Assembly: GCA_040385245.1 (NCBI GenBank)
Contig: JAZKHT010000011.1
Location: forward strand, 124,001-188,000
Origin: JAZKHT01 sp040385245
GTDB lineage: Bacteria > Pseudomonadota > Alphaproteobacteria > Rhodobacterales > Rhodobacteraceae
Direction: 5' to 3'
Length of the DNA stretch: 64,000 nt
The notes beneath the pieces are model-generated. The model saw nothing but the letters and a program-made list of their open reading frames with translations. It did no database searches and was not told the DNA's origin. This document shows positions 1-8,452 of this stretch, one piece after another. The position numbers and the translations under genes are program-made. Numbering within the stretch: position 1 is the stretch's first letter; each line of letters starts with the position of its first letter.

Positions 1-2
1 CG

Positions 3-662
3 CTGAAAGGTGCCCCCCCCGGCTATGTCGGCTATGGCGAAGGCGGCGTTCTGACCGAAGCCGTGCGCCGCAAACCCTATTCCGTTGTGCTGCTGGACGA
101 GGTGGAAAAGGCACACCCCGATGTCCACGAGATTTTCTTTCAGGTCTTCGACAAGGGCGTGATGGAAGACGGCGAAGGCCGCATCATCGACTTCAAGAAC
201 ACGCTGATACTGCTGACCTCGAATGCGGGGTCCGACCTGATCATGGATCTGTGTTCTGACCCCGACCTGATGCCCGACCCCGAAGGCATGGCAAAGGCGC
301 TGCGCGAACCGCTGCTGAAGATTTTCCCGCCGGCCTTGTTGGGCCGACTGGTGGCGATCCCCTATTATCCGCTGTCGCCCGACATGGTGGCCAAGATCAC
401 GCGCCTGCAACTGAACCGCATCAAGAAGCGTGTCGAGGGCACCCACCGCGTGCCTTTCGACTATTCCGATGCCGTGGTCGACACCATCGTCAGCCGTTGT
501 CAGGAGATGGAAAGCGGCGGCCGGATGATCGACGCCATCGTAACCAACACGATGCTTCCCGACATCTCGGGTGAATTCCTGCGCCGGATGATGGCCGGGG
601 ACGAGGTGAAGCGGGTCGCCATCGACGTGACGGACGGCAATTTCACTTACGCTTTTGACTGA
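3..662 (+). CDS. tssH: TssH/ClpV, T6SS sheath-recycling AAA+ ATPase (5' end missing)
   Basis: This is the C-terminal part of a ClpB-type AAA+ protein that runs off the left edge. The reading frame is open from base 3. It starts in the second AAA+ module: LKGAPPGYVGYGEGG is the pore-loop segment, followed by the Walker B stretch SVVLLDEVEKAHPDV and the sensor region LILLTSNAGS. The ClpB-type C-terminal domain ends at the stop. In T6SS, ClpV pulls apart contracted TssB/TssC sheath in the cytoplasm so the subunits can be reused. The assignment to ClpV rather than housekeeping ClpB rests on the downstream genes, all of them T6SS components. The next gene starts 14 bases later behind a good ribosome binding site, so this is probably the same operon. 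Confidence 0.93.
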   Translation: MKGAPPGYVGYGEGGVLTEAVRRKPYSVVLLDEVEKAHPDVHEIFFQVFDKGVMEDGEGRIIDFKNTLILLTSNAGSDLIMDLCSDPDLMPDPEGMAKALREPLLKIFPPALLGRLVAIPYYPLSPDMVAKITRLQLNRIKKRVEGTHRVPFDYSDAVVDTIVSRCQEMESGGRMIDAIVTNTMLPDISGEFLRRMMAGDEVKRVAIDVTDGNFTYAFD

Positions 663-676
663 AAAGGGGGCTGCAC

Positions 677-1639
677 ATGGCAGGCGACCGTAAACCGATC
701 AAGGCAGAATTGAAGGCCGACCCCATGGACGAAATGGGGCGGGATGTCATCAAATGGTTCAATGAATACGGGCTGCTGAAAAAGATCTTCGCCCCGATCA
801 CCTATTCCGAAACCATCGAACTCGACCCGCGCAAGTGGAACAAGAAGACCGTTGACGAAGGCGTTGCCGCCGTGGCGCGGTACGAATTGAAGCTGCTCGC
901 CGTGCGGGTCGGGGCCGAATACAAAAAGTTCAAAGGCGAATCCGAGATCAAGGACGTGATGAAGCGTCTGAACAAGGAATACGCCGATATTGCCAAAGAG
1001 ATAAAAAACAAGGTGTCCTTGGCGCTGGAAGAGCTTCAGGCAGGAACGGGTGAATCGAAAAAGCTGATTGCCGAGTTGAAAAAGGGTCTCGACGGTGTGG
1101 ATGACATCGAAGAAGACAAGATTTTCAAGACGCCGCGCAATACGGCGGTAAAGGCGTTGGGCGATCTGCAAAAGGCAATCAACGCCTCCGAATTGAAGGG
1201 CAGCCAGTTCACCAAGCAACTGGAGCAAGGCCGTTTCAAATCAGAAATCGGTGCAGCAGAATCCGCCCTGTCGTCGGCCATCGCGGACTTCACCAAGGAC
1301 GGAAAGGCCGCGCAGGCCGCGATCGAAGCGATGCTGAAGGTCGCGGGCACTGTCAAAAAAGACAAGGACGCCCCGTCGGAACTGGTTAGCTTTGCCACCG
1401 CCATCGTAAAGGATGACAAGGATTTCAATACCTTCCTATCCGACGCCAAAGCGTTTGAGGCAGAGTTGACCGCCGCGCATGGTGAAATCCGTGGCGGCAA
1501 GATGAAACACGACGAGCCTGGAAAACGCCGCACAAAGTTTGAGGCGCTGACGCGGTTGGACCAGTCTGCAAAGGATGTGCTGGGTAAGGCCAAGAAGTGG
1601 TTTGCCGAATTGAAGAAGATTGAAAAAGCCCTCAAGTGA
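677..1639 (+). CDS. Lys-rich helical protein of unknown function in T6SS operon
   Basis: This is a 320-residue protein I do not recognise. It has no signal peptide or membrane segment. The sequence is rich in Lys, Glu and Ala and reads as long amphipathic helices (roughly residues 60-140 and 160-310), so a helical-bundle or coiled-coil cytoplasmic protein is likely. A GGGGG ribosome binding site lies about 7 bases before the ATG. It sits 14 bases after clpV and ends one base before the channel gene starts, which places it firmly in the T6SS operon. The composition is more Lys-rich and less GC-rich than its neighbours, hinting at a faster-evolving or more recently gained gene. It could be a structural accessory, an effector or a chaperone; nothing in the sequence decides between these. 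Confidence 0.8.
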   Translation: MAGDRKPIKAELKADPMDEMGRDVIKWFNEYGLLKKIFAPITYSETIELDPRKWNKKTVDEGVAAVARYELKLLAVRVGAEYKKFKGESEIKDVMKRLNKEYADIAKEIKNKVSLALEELQAGTGESKKLIAELKKGLDGVDDIEEDKIFKTPRNTAVKALGDLQKAINASELKGSQFTKQLEQGRFKSEIGAAESALSSAIADFTKDGKAAQAAIEAMLKVAGTVKKDKDAPSELVSFATAIVKDDKDFNTFLSDAKAFEAELTAAHGEIRGGKMKHDEPGKRRTKFEALTRLDQSAKDVLGKAKKWFAELKKIEKALK

Positions 1640-1640
1640 C

Positions 1641-2516
1641 ATGCAAAAGGACGATGATTTGACTGTTTCGACGGACATCACGCCCAAAGGGTTGCGCGCG
1701 ACCGCGCGTCGGTTCGTGGAACTGCCGATAGTGACGCAGTCTGTCCTTGGTCTGATCATCTTCAATGCGATCACGCTTGGTCTTTCGACGTCTGACACGG
1801 TCATGGCCCGGTTCGGCGGGTTGATTGACACCTTAGACAATGTCGTTCTGACCATTTTCGTGTTGGAACTGCTGTTGAAACTGTTCGCCTACGGCCTGTC
1901 GTTCTTTCGCAATGCCTGGAACGTATTTGACCTGTTCGTGGTGACAATCGGCCTGATCCCGCAATCCACCGCCTTTTCGGCGCTGCGGGCATTGCGGGTG
2001 ATCCGGGCGCTGCGCCTTTTGTCGGCGGTGCCACAAATGCGGGCCGTGGTGCAGGCCCTGTTCGACGCGCTGCCGGGGATGGGCGCTGTCGTGATCATGC
2101 TGTCCATCGTCTATTATGTGTTCGCGGTCATGGCGACGATCATGTTCGGTGACACGTTCGATGCGTGGTTCGGCAACCTTGGCCGGTCCATGTACACGCT
2201 GTTCCAGATCATGACGCTGGAAGGGTGGTCCGACGGCATCGTGCGCCCGGTGATGGTGGTTCATCCTTACGCTTGGGCCTTCTTTTTGCCCTTCATCATC
2301 ATGACGGCGTTTTCGGTGCTGAACCTGTTCATTGGCCTTTTGGTCAACACGATGGAATCCGCGGTTGCCACAGATGCAGAAAGCGAATTTCAGCGGCTGC
2401 GTGAATTGGTCCGCAGCGAAACGGACCAAGTTGATCGTCATGTGACGGAATTGCAGGACGAAATACGCGCTTTGCGTGCCGAAATCATCGCAAGCCGGGG
2501 GGGCAACAATGGCTGA
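1641..2516 (+). CDS. Voltage-gated ion channel, bacterial Na+ channel (NaChBac/NavAb) type
   Basis: This is a 291-residue inner-membrane protein with the six-helix channel plan. S1-S3 lie at about residues 25-115. An S4 voltage sensor has Arg every third position (ALRALRVIRALRLL). S5 is followed by a pore loop with the selectivity-filter segment TLEGWSDG, and S6 runs into a C-terminal heptad-repeat coiled coil (SEFQRLRELV to the end), as in homotetrameric BacNav channels. TLEGW closely resembles the TLESW filter of known BacNav proteins, so Na+ selectivity is plausible but inferred. The ATG at 1641 is one base after the preceding stop; a TTG 21 bases upstream is less likely. The end overlaps the following tssB-like gene by 8 bases, which suggests translational coupling. 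A channel is not a known core T6SS part. Confidence 0.88.
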   Translation: MQKDDDLTVSTDITPKGLRATARRFVELPIVTQSVLGLIIFNAITLGLSTSDTVMARFGGLIDTLDNVVLTIFVLELLLKLFAYGLSFFRNAWNVFDLFVVTIGLIPQSTAFSALRALRVIRALRLLSAVPQMRAVVQALFDALPGMGAVVIMLSIVYYVFAVMATIMFGDTFDAWFGNLGRSMYTLFQIMTLEGWSDGIVRPVMVVHPYAWAFFLPFIIMTAFSVLNLFIGLLVNTMESAVATDAESEFQRLRELVRSETDQVDRHVTELQDEIRALRAEIIASRGGNNG

Positions 2517-5500
2517 CTCGCAGAAATTCATCGCCCGAAACCGCGCGCCGCGCGTGCAGATCGAATATGACGTGGAATTGTATGGGGCGGAAAAAAAGGT
2601 TCAGTTGCCCTTCGTCATGGGCGTGCTTTCCGACCTTTCAGGAAAATCCGACGTTCCGCAGCCGGGTATTGCCGATCGCAAGTTCCTGGAAATTGACGTC
2701 GACACCTATGATGACCGTATGCGCGCGATGGCACCGCGAGCCGCCTTTACCGTCCCCAACACCCTGACCGGTGATGGAAATCTGGCCGTTGATCTGACGT
2801 TTGAAAGCATGGACGATTTCGCGCCCGCAGCGATTGCCGCCAAGGTTGAACCCCTGCGCGCCCTGCTTGAAGCGCGCACACAATTGTCGAACCTGTTGAC
2901 CTATATGGACGGGAAGACCGGGGCGGAATCGTTGATCGAGCAGGTCTTGTCCGACCGCGCTTTGTTGTCGACCCTTGCCACGGCACCCGCACCTGCGCCG
3001 GATGACAGGGCGGCGCTGCTGTCTCGTCTGCGCGATATGGCCCCGGTAGGGGTGGCCGACGCGCCAGATACCACGGCGCAAACGTTGAAGGCATTGGCGG
3101 CAGCCGCGCCGTTGGAAACGTCCCTGCCCGACGAGACGGCATCCACCCTCGCCGCCTTGGCCGCCTCAGCGCCGGTTGCGGCGTTGGACACCGACGATAC
3201 CGCCGCGACCTTGGCAGCGTTGGCCGCATCGGCACCGGATGGCGCAGCAAAAGCTGATGATGGGTCCGCTATTCTTGCGGCACTGGCTGCATCCGCGCCG
3301 TTGGAACCGTCCATGTCCGACGAAACGGCTTCCACCCTTGCCGCTTTGGCGGCATCTGCGCCCTTGGCCGCGTCAGATACCGACGATACAGCCGCAACCT
3401 TGGCAGCGTTGGTCGCATCGGCACCGGATGGCGAAGCAAAAGCTGACGATGGGTCCGCCATTCTTGCGGCATTGGCGGCATCCGCGCCGTCGGAAGCGTC
3501 CCTGCCCGACGAGACGGCATCGGTTCTTTCCGCTTTGGCGGCATCTGGGCCTATGGCGGCGGCTGGTACAGAGGATACGGCCCCGATACTGGCAGGGTTG
3601 GCAGCAACCGTGCCGGAAAATGAACCCGAAACGGACGAGATTTCTGCGATCCTTGTCGCGCCAGAGGTGGACCTGTTGGACACCCCGATGGCCGACGTCG
3701 CGGTCAAATCTGCGCCCGATGCGGAACCGGCGACGGGTGATGACGACCTGTTGGGTGACCTGCTGGCCGACTTCGGCGATGACGCTGCGTCAGTGGAGGA
3801 CCTGTTGGACACCCCGATGGCCGACGTCGCGGTCAAATCTGCGCCCGATGCGGAACCGGCGACGGGTGATGACGACCTGTTGGGCGACCTGCTGGCCGAC
3901 TTTGGCGAAGACGCTGCGCCAGAGGAGGACGCGTTGGACGACCTGATGGCCGGAGCTCCAGTCAGGCCTGCTGATGCGGAAGCGGCGACGGGTGATGACG
4001 ACCTGTTGGGTGACCTGCTCGCCGACTTCGGCGATGGCGCTGCGTCAGTGGTGGACCCGTTGGACGCCCCCATGGCCGACGTCGCGGTCGAATCTGCGCC
4101 CGATGCGGAACCGGCGACGGGTGATGACGACCTGTTGGGTGACCTGCTGGCCGACTTTGGCGATGACGCTGCGCCAGAGGTGGACCCGTTGGACGAGCTG
4201 ATGGCTGACGTCTCGGTCGAACCGTCGCCCGGTGAGGACACGGTTACCACCAACTCGTTGGAGGATTTGCTGGGTGATCTGGATGGGCCGCTTTCGACTG
4301 ACCCTGATCCACTGGATGATTTGATGGCCAGTCTGGATGATGGCGACGCAAAGGCAGCGTCCGAAGCCAAAACAAAAGACGCGCCACCTGATCCATTCGG
4401 AACCTTGTCGGCCCCGCATCCATCACCCGATCAATTGCAGCGCCGGGTCTTTCGAATGGCGTTTCTGGGCGATTTCTCGGGCCGGTCGGCGCGCGGGAAA
4501 TTCGAAATCGGTGCTGCACTGGCCAATCGCCGCCCGATCCCCTTTGACATTGATACGGCTGAAGACGTGATTGAAGGCCTGGCCACCACGCTGGTGCTGC
4601 CAATCGGGCAGGACGGAACCGGAATTCAGGTGCAATTGGGCGGGCTGGACGATCTGCACCCGGACGAGCTTTACGCCAACGTCGATCTGTTTTCGCACCT
4701 TTCCGCACTGCGGAAACGGCTGTCCGGCAGCACGGCGGACAGCGCCATCCGCGAGATGACGGGTTGGGCGCAGGGCCACACCGACCCGGCCCGTGCCACC
4801 CTTCGCGCTTCGGCGGGCGGTGCGATCCCGGCGGACCGCAGGCTGTCGGACTTGCAGGTCTTGATCGGGGATACCGAAGGACGCCTTCGCCAACCTGCCG
4901 AAACGGATGATCTGATTGCCAGGATCGTCGGCCCGCATGTGGTGGCAAGCCCGCATCCAGAAGCGGCTGTATACAAGGCGGCGCTTGATATCGCGCTATC
5001 GGATGCCATGCGGCTGGTGCTGCACCACCCGGAATTCCAGCAAGTGGAATCGCTGTGGCGGTCGCTTGATCTGATGGCGCGACGCATTGAAACGGATGAC
5101 CGGTTGGAGATTGTTTTCTACGACATCTCGGCCGAGGAATTCGCCGCCGATCTGGCCGCGCAAGACGACTTGGCCAAAAGCGGATTGTTCGGGATGCTTG
5201 CTGATACCCCCCTGTCCGAAGGCGGCGCGGGCGGGTTTTCCGCGATTTTTGGACTTTACTCGTTCGAAGAGACCCCGCCCCACGCGCAGCTTCTGGCCCG
5301 GATGGCTCGGATCAGCGCGCATATCGAGGCACCGTACTTTGCCGCGATGTCGCCCGCCTTTATGGAGACAGCAAAACAGGACCGTCACCCCCTTGTGGCA
5401 CAAGCGTGGAACGCGCTGCGCGAGATGCCAGAGGCGCGCTATCTGGGCATGGTCGCCCCGCGCTTTTTGTTGCGACGCCCCTATGGCAAGCGGACCGAAC

Positions 5501-6069
5501 CGATCGACAGCTTTCAGTTTGAAGAGTTCACCGTGACCGAGGGCATGTCAGGGATGCTGTGGGGCAACCCGGTGGTGGCCGTGGCAATTCTTTTGGCGCA
5601 AGCGGCAAAGAAGGGCGGGGCAAAGATGCAACTGGGTCAGATCATGACCCTTGGGGAAATGCCGTTCCACTATGTGACGGATCGTTACGGCGATCAGGTG
5701 GCCTTGCCTTGCACCGAACGGAATTTGACGACGACCCGCATGGAAGGTGTCGTTGCGCGTGGGTTCATGCCGTTGGTGTCCCTGCGCGGGCGCGACCAGA
5801 TCAGGCTGGCCTCGTTCCAGTCGGTTGGCGGCGGGGAAATTCTGGGTCCGTGGTCATCTGAAACGCTGCCGCGAACGACCCCGTCGCAACCGGCCCCGAC
5901 ACTGACCGCAGTTTTGCCCGCATCGGCAATATCATCGGATGCGGATGGGGCAGCGGCGGCCGATGACGATCTGGACGCCTTGCTTGCCGGTTTTGGAAAC
6001 GACGCCCCCACCCCGTCCGACCCCGAGGCGATGGACCCCGAACTTGCCGCCTTGCTGGAGGGGTTGTGA
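2509..6069 (+). CDS. tssB: TssB::TssC-like sheath fusion with long repeat linker
   Basis: This is an 1186-residue protein with three parts. Residues 1-160 are a complete TssB (VipA/ImpB) domain: RAPRVQIEYDVELYG, the VMGVLSDLSG and RKFLEIDVD segments, PNTLTG and LLTYMDGKTGAE. Residues about 180-630 are low-complexity repeats, first Ala-rich (LAALAASAP) and then acidic (DDDLLGDLLADFG). Residues about 640-1130 are a TssC-type sheath large-subunit domain (TssC40/ImpD-like), recognisable by FRMAFLGDFSGR, LWRSLDLM, FSAIFGLYSFE, APRFLLRRPYG and the EEFTVTEGMSGMLWGNP region. An acidic tail repeats the linker motif (DDDLDALLAGFG). TssB and TssC are normally separate proteins of about 160 and 450-500 residues that co-assemble into the contractile sheath. 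The ATG at 2509 is preceded by GGGGGG and overlaps the channel gene by 8 bases. A canonical tssB/tssC pair may lie upstream of the window. Confidence 0.9.
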   Translation: MADSQKFIARNRAPRVQIEYDVELYGAEKKVQLPFVMGVLSDLSGKSDVPQPGIADRKFLEIDVDTYDDRMRAMAPRAAFTVPNTLTGDGNLAVDLTFESMDDFAPAAIAAKVEPLRALLEARTQLSNLLTYMDGKTGAESLIEQVLSDRALLSTLATAPAPAPDDRAALLSRLRDMAPVGVADAPDTTAQTLKALAAAAPLETSLPDETASTLAALAASAPVAALDTDDTAATLAALAASAPDGAAKADDGSAILAALAASAPLEPSMSDETASTLAALAASAPLAASDTDDTAATLAALVASAPDGEAKADDGSAILAALAASAPSEASLPDETASVLSALAASGPMAAAGTEDTAPILAGLAATVPENEPETDEISAILVAPEVDLLDTPMADVAVKSAPDAEPATGDDDLLGDLLADFGDDAASVEDLLDTPMADVAVKSAPDAEPATGDDDLLGDLLADFGEDAAPEEDALDDLMAGAPVRPADAEAATGDDDLLGDLLADFGDGAASVVDPLDAPMADVAVESAPDAEPATGDDDLLGDLLADFGDDAAPEVDPLDELMADVSVEPSPGEDTVTTNSLEDLLGDLDGPLSTDPDPLDDLMASLDDGDAKAASEAKTKDAPPDPFGTLSAPHPSPDQLQRRVFRMAFLGDFSGRSARGKFEIGAALANRRPIPFDIDTAEDVIEGLATTLVLPIGQDGTGIQVQLGGLDDLHPDELYANVDLFSHLSALRKRLSGSTADSAIREMTGWAQGHTDPARATLRASAGGAIPADRRLSDLQVLIGDTEGRLRQPAETDDLIARIVGPHVVASPHPEAAVYKAALDIALSDAMRLVLHHPEFQQVESLWRSLDLMARRIETDDRLEIVFYDISAEEFAADLAAQDDLAKSGLFGMLADTPLSEGGAGGFSAIFGLYSFEETPPHAQLLARMARISAHIEAPYFAAMSPAFMETAKQDRHPLVAQAWNALREMPEARYLGMVAPRFLLRRPYGKRTEPIDSFQFEEFTVTEGMSGMLWGNPVVAVAILLAQAAKKGGAKMQLGQIMTLGEMPFHYVTDRYGDQVALPCTERNLTTTRMEGVVARGFMPLVSLRGRDQIRLASFQSVGGGEILGPWSSETLPRTTPSQPAPTLTAVLPASAISSDADGAAAADDDLDALLAGFGNDAPTPSDPEAMDPELAALLEGL
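3130..3696 (+). repeat. 189-bp higher-order tandem repeat (Ala-rich linker)
   Basis: Inside the fusion gene, the codons for DETAS recur at 3130, 3319 and 3508, exactly 189 bases (63 codons) apart. Each 63-residue block contains three related units of about 21 residues, each built around LAALAASAP and preceded by an acidic DETA, DDTA or DDGSA element. The third copy is more diverged. The region stays in frame throughout. Confidence 0.85.
3670..4215 (+). repeat. 129-bp tandem repeat (acidic DDLLGDLLADFG linker)
   Basis: Repeat units start at 3670, 3799, 3928, 4054 and 4183. Spacings are 129, 129, 126 and 129 bases, giving four complete copies and a partial fifth. The first two copies are nearly identical at the DNA level, which points to recent duplication. 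Each unit encodes about 43 residues with an acidic, Leu-rich core (GDDDLLGDLLADFG) followed by a DPLD or DLLD element. No frame is broken. Confidence 0.9.
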
Positions 6070-6341
6070 TGTCCGACACCATCCCGGATGCACAGATTTT
6101 GCTGCTGGCCATTAATGAGTCATACTGGCTGTGTGAAGGCGTCGATTACATCGACCATATCCTTTGGCGCGGAGGTTTTCCTGTGCCGGTGCGCTGTCTT
6201 CGCTTTCGCGACAAGTTCGAAATGACCCGCTACCTGGGTCCGGAACGGAACGTTGGCACAATGTGGGCCATCAACCCAGACATCATCGCCCGCCTGCGCA
6301 GGGATGATCACCTATCGGAAATCGGCTATGAGCCGGAATGA
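6069..6341 (+). CDS. Small protein of unknown function between sheath gene and vgrG
   Basis: This 90-residue protein is not recognised. Its ATG shares one base with the preceding stop (TGATG), so translation is probably coupled to the sheath fusion. It is rich in aromatic and charged residues (SYWLCEGVDYIDHILW), has two Cys, and has no signal peptide or membrane helix. Its size and position before vgrG would suit a spike adaptor or assembly factor, but that is inference only. A GTG three bases earlier is an alternative start. Confidence 0.75.
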   Translation: MSDTIPDAQILLLAINESYWLCEGVDYIDHILWRGGFPVPVRCLRFRDKFEMTRYLGPERNVGTMWAINPDIIARLRRDDHLSEIGYEPE

Positions 6342-6365
6342 CACCTCTGTGAAGGGAGGCGCGAG

Positions 6366-8441
6366 ATGACGCTTATGGCCGTTCTCGAAAACCGTATGGT
6401 GACGATGGAGTGCGTCATTCCTGCGACCAAGGTTTTCATCAAATCCGCCCGTGTGGACGAAGGGTTCAGTTTCCTGACCGAGGTTGCGGTGGAATTCCTG
6501 ACCCCGGACACGGCGCTTGATATGACCACGTTGGTTGGCACCGAAATGACCGTGTCCATCGAAAACGCGGACGGATCGTTCCGCAAGTTCAAGGGCGTTG
6601 CGGTCGAGGTGGAACACCTGGGTCTGTATCAGGGCTATTTCCACTACATTGCGCATGTGCGGCCCAAACTTTTCATGCTGACGCGCAGCCGCAACAACCG
6701 GGTGCTGCAAGAAATGACGGTGCTGGAAATCCTGCGCAACGTGCTGGGCGAGGCCGGATTGTCGGAATACGAGGTCAAAACCTCTGCCACCTATGAAAAG
6801 CGCCTTTACACGGTTCAGTTCGACGAAACGGATTTCGATTTCGTGTCGCGCCTGATGGAAGAAGAGGGGCTGTATTACTTTTTCGGTGTGCCCGACGATC
6901 CCGCCAAGATGATCATCACCGACGGCATCACCGGCCATGCGGCCATGCCCGGCGGCGGCAGTCTGGACTATCATCCGCGCGAACAAACCTATCGCCGGAC
7001 GGACGACCACATTTTCGAATGGCAAGGGGCGGACCGGATCACCACCGGCAAGGTCACGCTGCGGGATTACGATTTTGAACGGCCGCGCGCCGATCTGACA
7101 TCGGTTTCTGCATTGCCGAAGGGCAATCATAACCACAAGGACTATGAATCCTACGTCTATCCGGGACGTTACCGGGTGAACGGCCTTGGCTCCACACGCG
7201 CGCGGATCAAGATGCAGCAAGAGGCGGCCAAGTATCAGACCCGCCGAGGTGTCGGCAATGCGCGGGGGCTGGGCGTGGGGCGCACGTTCAGTCTGGACCT
7301 GCACCCGCGGTCCACCGAGAACGCGCAATATCTGGTGACGCGGGCCACACATCTGATCCAGATCGAAACCGACAAGGAAGGTGCGGAAAGCATTCTGCCG
7401 ATCTTGCCGGGCCGGATCGACATCGATCAGGAAAATTCGGATGCGTATCGGGTCATCTTTGACGCGATCCCCAAGGACACGCCCTATCGTGCGCCGCTTG
7501 TGACACCCTGGCCCCATATCGCGGGACTGATGATCGCGCTGGTCGTCGGTCCGTCGGGCGAAGAAATCTACACCGATCAGCATGGCCGGATCAAAGTGCA
7601 GTTCCCATGGGACCGGAAGGGCCAGAAGGATGAGCACGCCTCGTGCTGGGTCCGGGTGGCGACGTCGTGGTCGGGCAATGGCTGGGGCATGGTCGCCATC
7701 CCCCGTATCGGACAAGAGGTGATCATCCAGTTCGAAGATGGTGACCCCGACCGTCCGATCTGCACCGGGATGATGTACAACGCGGCCACCATGCCGCCCT
7801 ACGCGCTGCCCGCCAACATGACCCAATCCGGGATCAAGACCAACAGTTCCAAAGGCGGTGGCGGGTTCAACGAGCTGATGATGGAAGACAAGAAGGGCGA
7901 AGAGCTGGTCCGCTTTCAGGCGGAAAAGGACCTGACCCAGATCGTCAAGAACAACGCGACCATCACCATCGGCATGGAAAAGAAAGATGCGGGCGACCTG
8001 ACCCAGACGATCTACAACAACAAGACCGAGGTGATCAAAGAAGGCAACAGCGACTTCAAGATCGAGAAGGGCTCGGAAATCCGGTTCGTCAAAACCGACA
8101 AGACCGAAACCGTCGAAGGCAATACCGCAACCACGATCAAGGGCACCGACACGATCGAGGTGACCGGCGCACAGAAGACGACGGTTAAGGATGCAATGAC
8201 GGTCGACGTGACCAAGACGCTGACGGAAAAGGCGGCGGATATCGTGCAGGATGCCTCGGCCACCGTCCTGATCAAGGCGGGCAGCGAGATCAAACTTGAA
8301 TGTGGCGGGGCCAGCATCAAGATCGATTCTTCAGGTGTTACGATCAACGGTGTGCAGTTCATGGTGACGGCAAGCGGGATGGTCGATGTCTCGGCCACCG
8401 GAATCATGAAGCTGGCCGGGTCGCTGGTGAAAATCAATTGA
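6366..8441 (+). CDS. vgrG: VgrG (TssI), T6SS trimeric spike protein
   Basis: This 691-residue protein is the puncturing spike on the Hcp tube. Residues 1-350 form the gp27-like base (MTVLEILRNVLGEAGLSEYEV, the DETDFDFVSRLMEEEGLYYFF segment typical of VgrG). Residues 370-470 form the gp5 OB-fold with GRIKVQFPWDR, SCWVRVATSWSGNGWGM and the PRIGQEVIIQFEDGDPDRP signature. From about 540 to the end is a repetitive Thr/Lys-rich beta-helix needle (TIKGTDTIEV, TTVKDAMTVD). There is no extra enzymatic domain, so this is a structural VgrG; cargo would have to attach non-covalently. A strong GGGAGG ribosome binding site precedes the ATG. No PAAR gene follows directly. Confidence 0.97.
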   Translation: MTLMAVLENRMVTMECVIPATKVFIKSARVDEGFSFLTEVAVEFLTPDTALDMTTLVGTEMTVSIENADGSFRKFKGVAVEVEHLGLYQGYFHYIAHVRPKLFMLTRSRNNRVLQEMTVLEILRNVLGEAGLSEYEVKTSATYEKRLYTVQFDETDFDFVSRLMEEEGLYYFFGVPDDPAKMIITDGITGHAAMPGGGSLDYHPREQTYRRTDDHIFEWQGADRITTGKVTLRDYDFERPRADLTSVSALPKGNHNHKDYESYVYPGRYRVNGLGSTRARIKMQQEAAKYQTRRGVGNARGLGVGRTFSLDLHPRSTENAQYLVTRATHLIQIETDKEGAESILPILPGRIDIDQENSDAYRVIFDAIPKDTPYRAPLVTPWPHIAGLMIALVVGPSGEEIYTDQHGRIKVQFPWDRKGQKDEHASCWVRVATSWSGNGWGMVAIPRIGQEVIIQFEDGDPDRPICTGMMYNAATMPPYALPANMTQSGIKTNSSKGGGGFNELMMEDKKGEELVRFQAEKDLTQIVKNNATITIGMEKKDAGDLTQTIYNNKTEVIKEGNSDFKIEKGSEIRFVKTDKTETVEGNTATTIKGTDTIEVTGAQKTTVKDAMTVDVTKTLTEKAADIVQDASATVLIKAGSEIKLECGGASIKIDSSGVTINGVQFMVTASGMVDVSATGIMKLAGSLVKIN

Positions 8442-8452
8442 GCGGGGCAGCC

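Noticed and set aside
3670..4215. Regular direct repeats considered as a CRISPR array
   Set aside because: The units are 129 bases, in frame, with no unique spacers; they encode protein repeats.
2901..4370. Long Ser/Ala-rich minus-strand frame of about 490 codons opposite the sheath-fusion linker
   Set aside because: It exists only because the in-frame repeats on the plus strand leave the other strand open. It has no start context and is low complexity.
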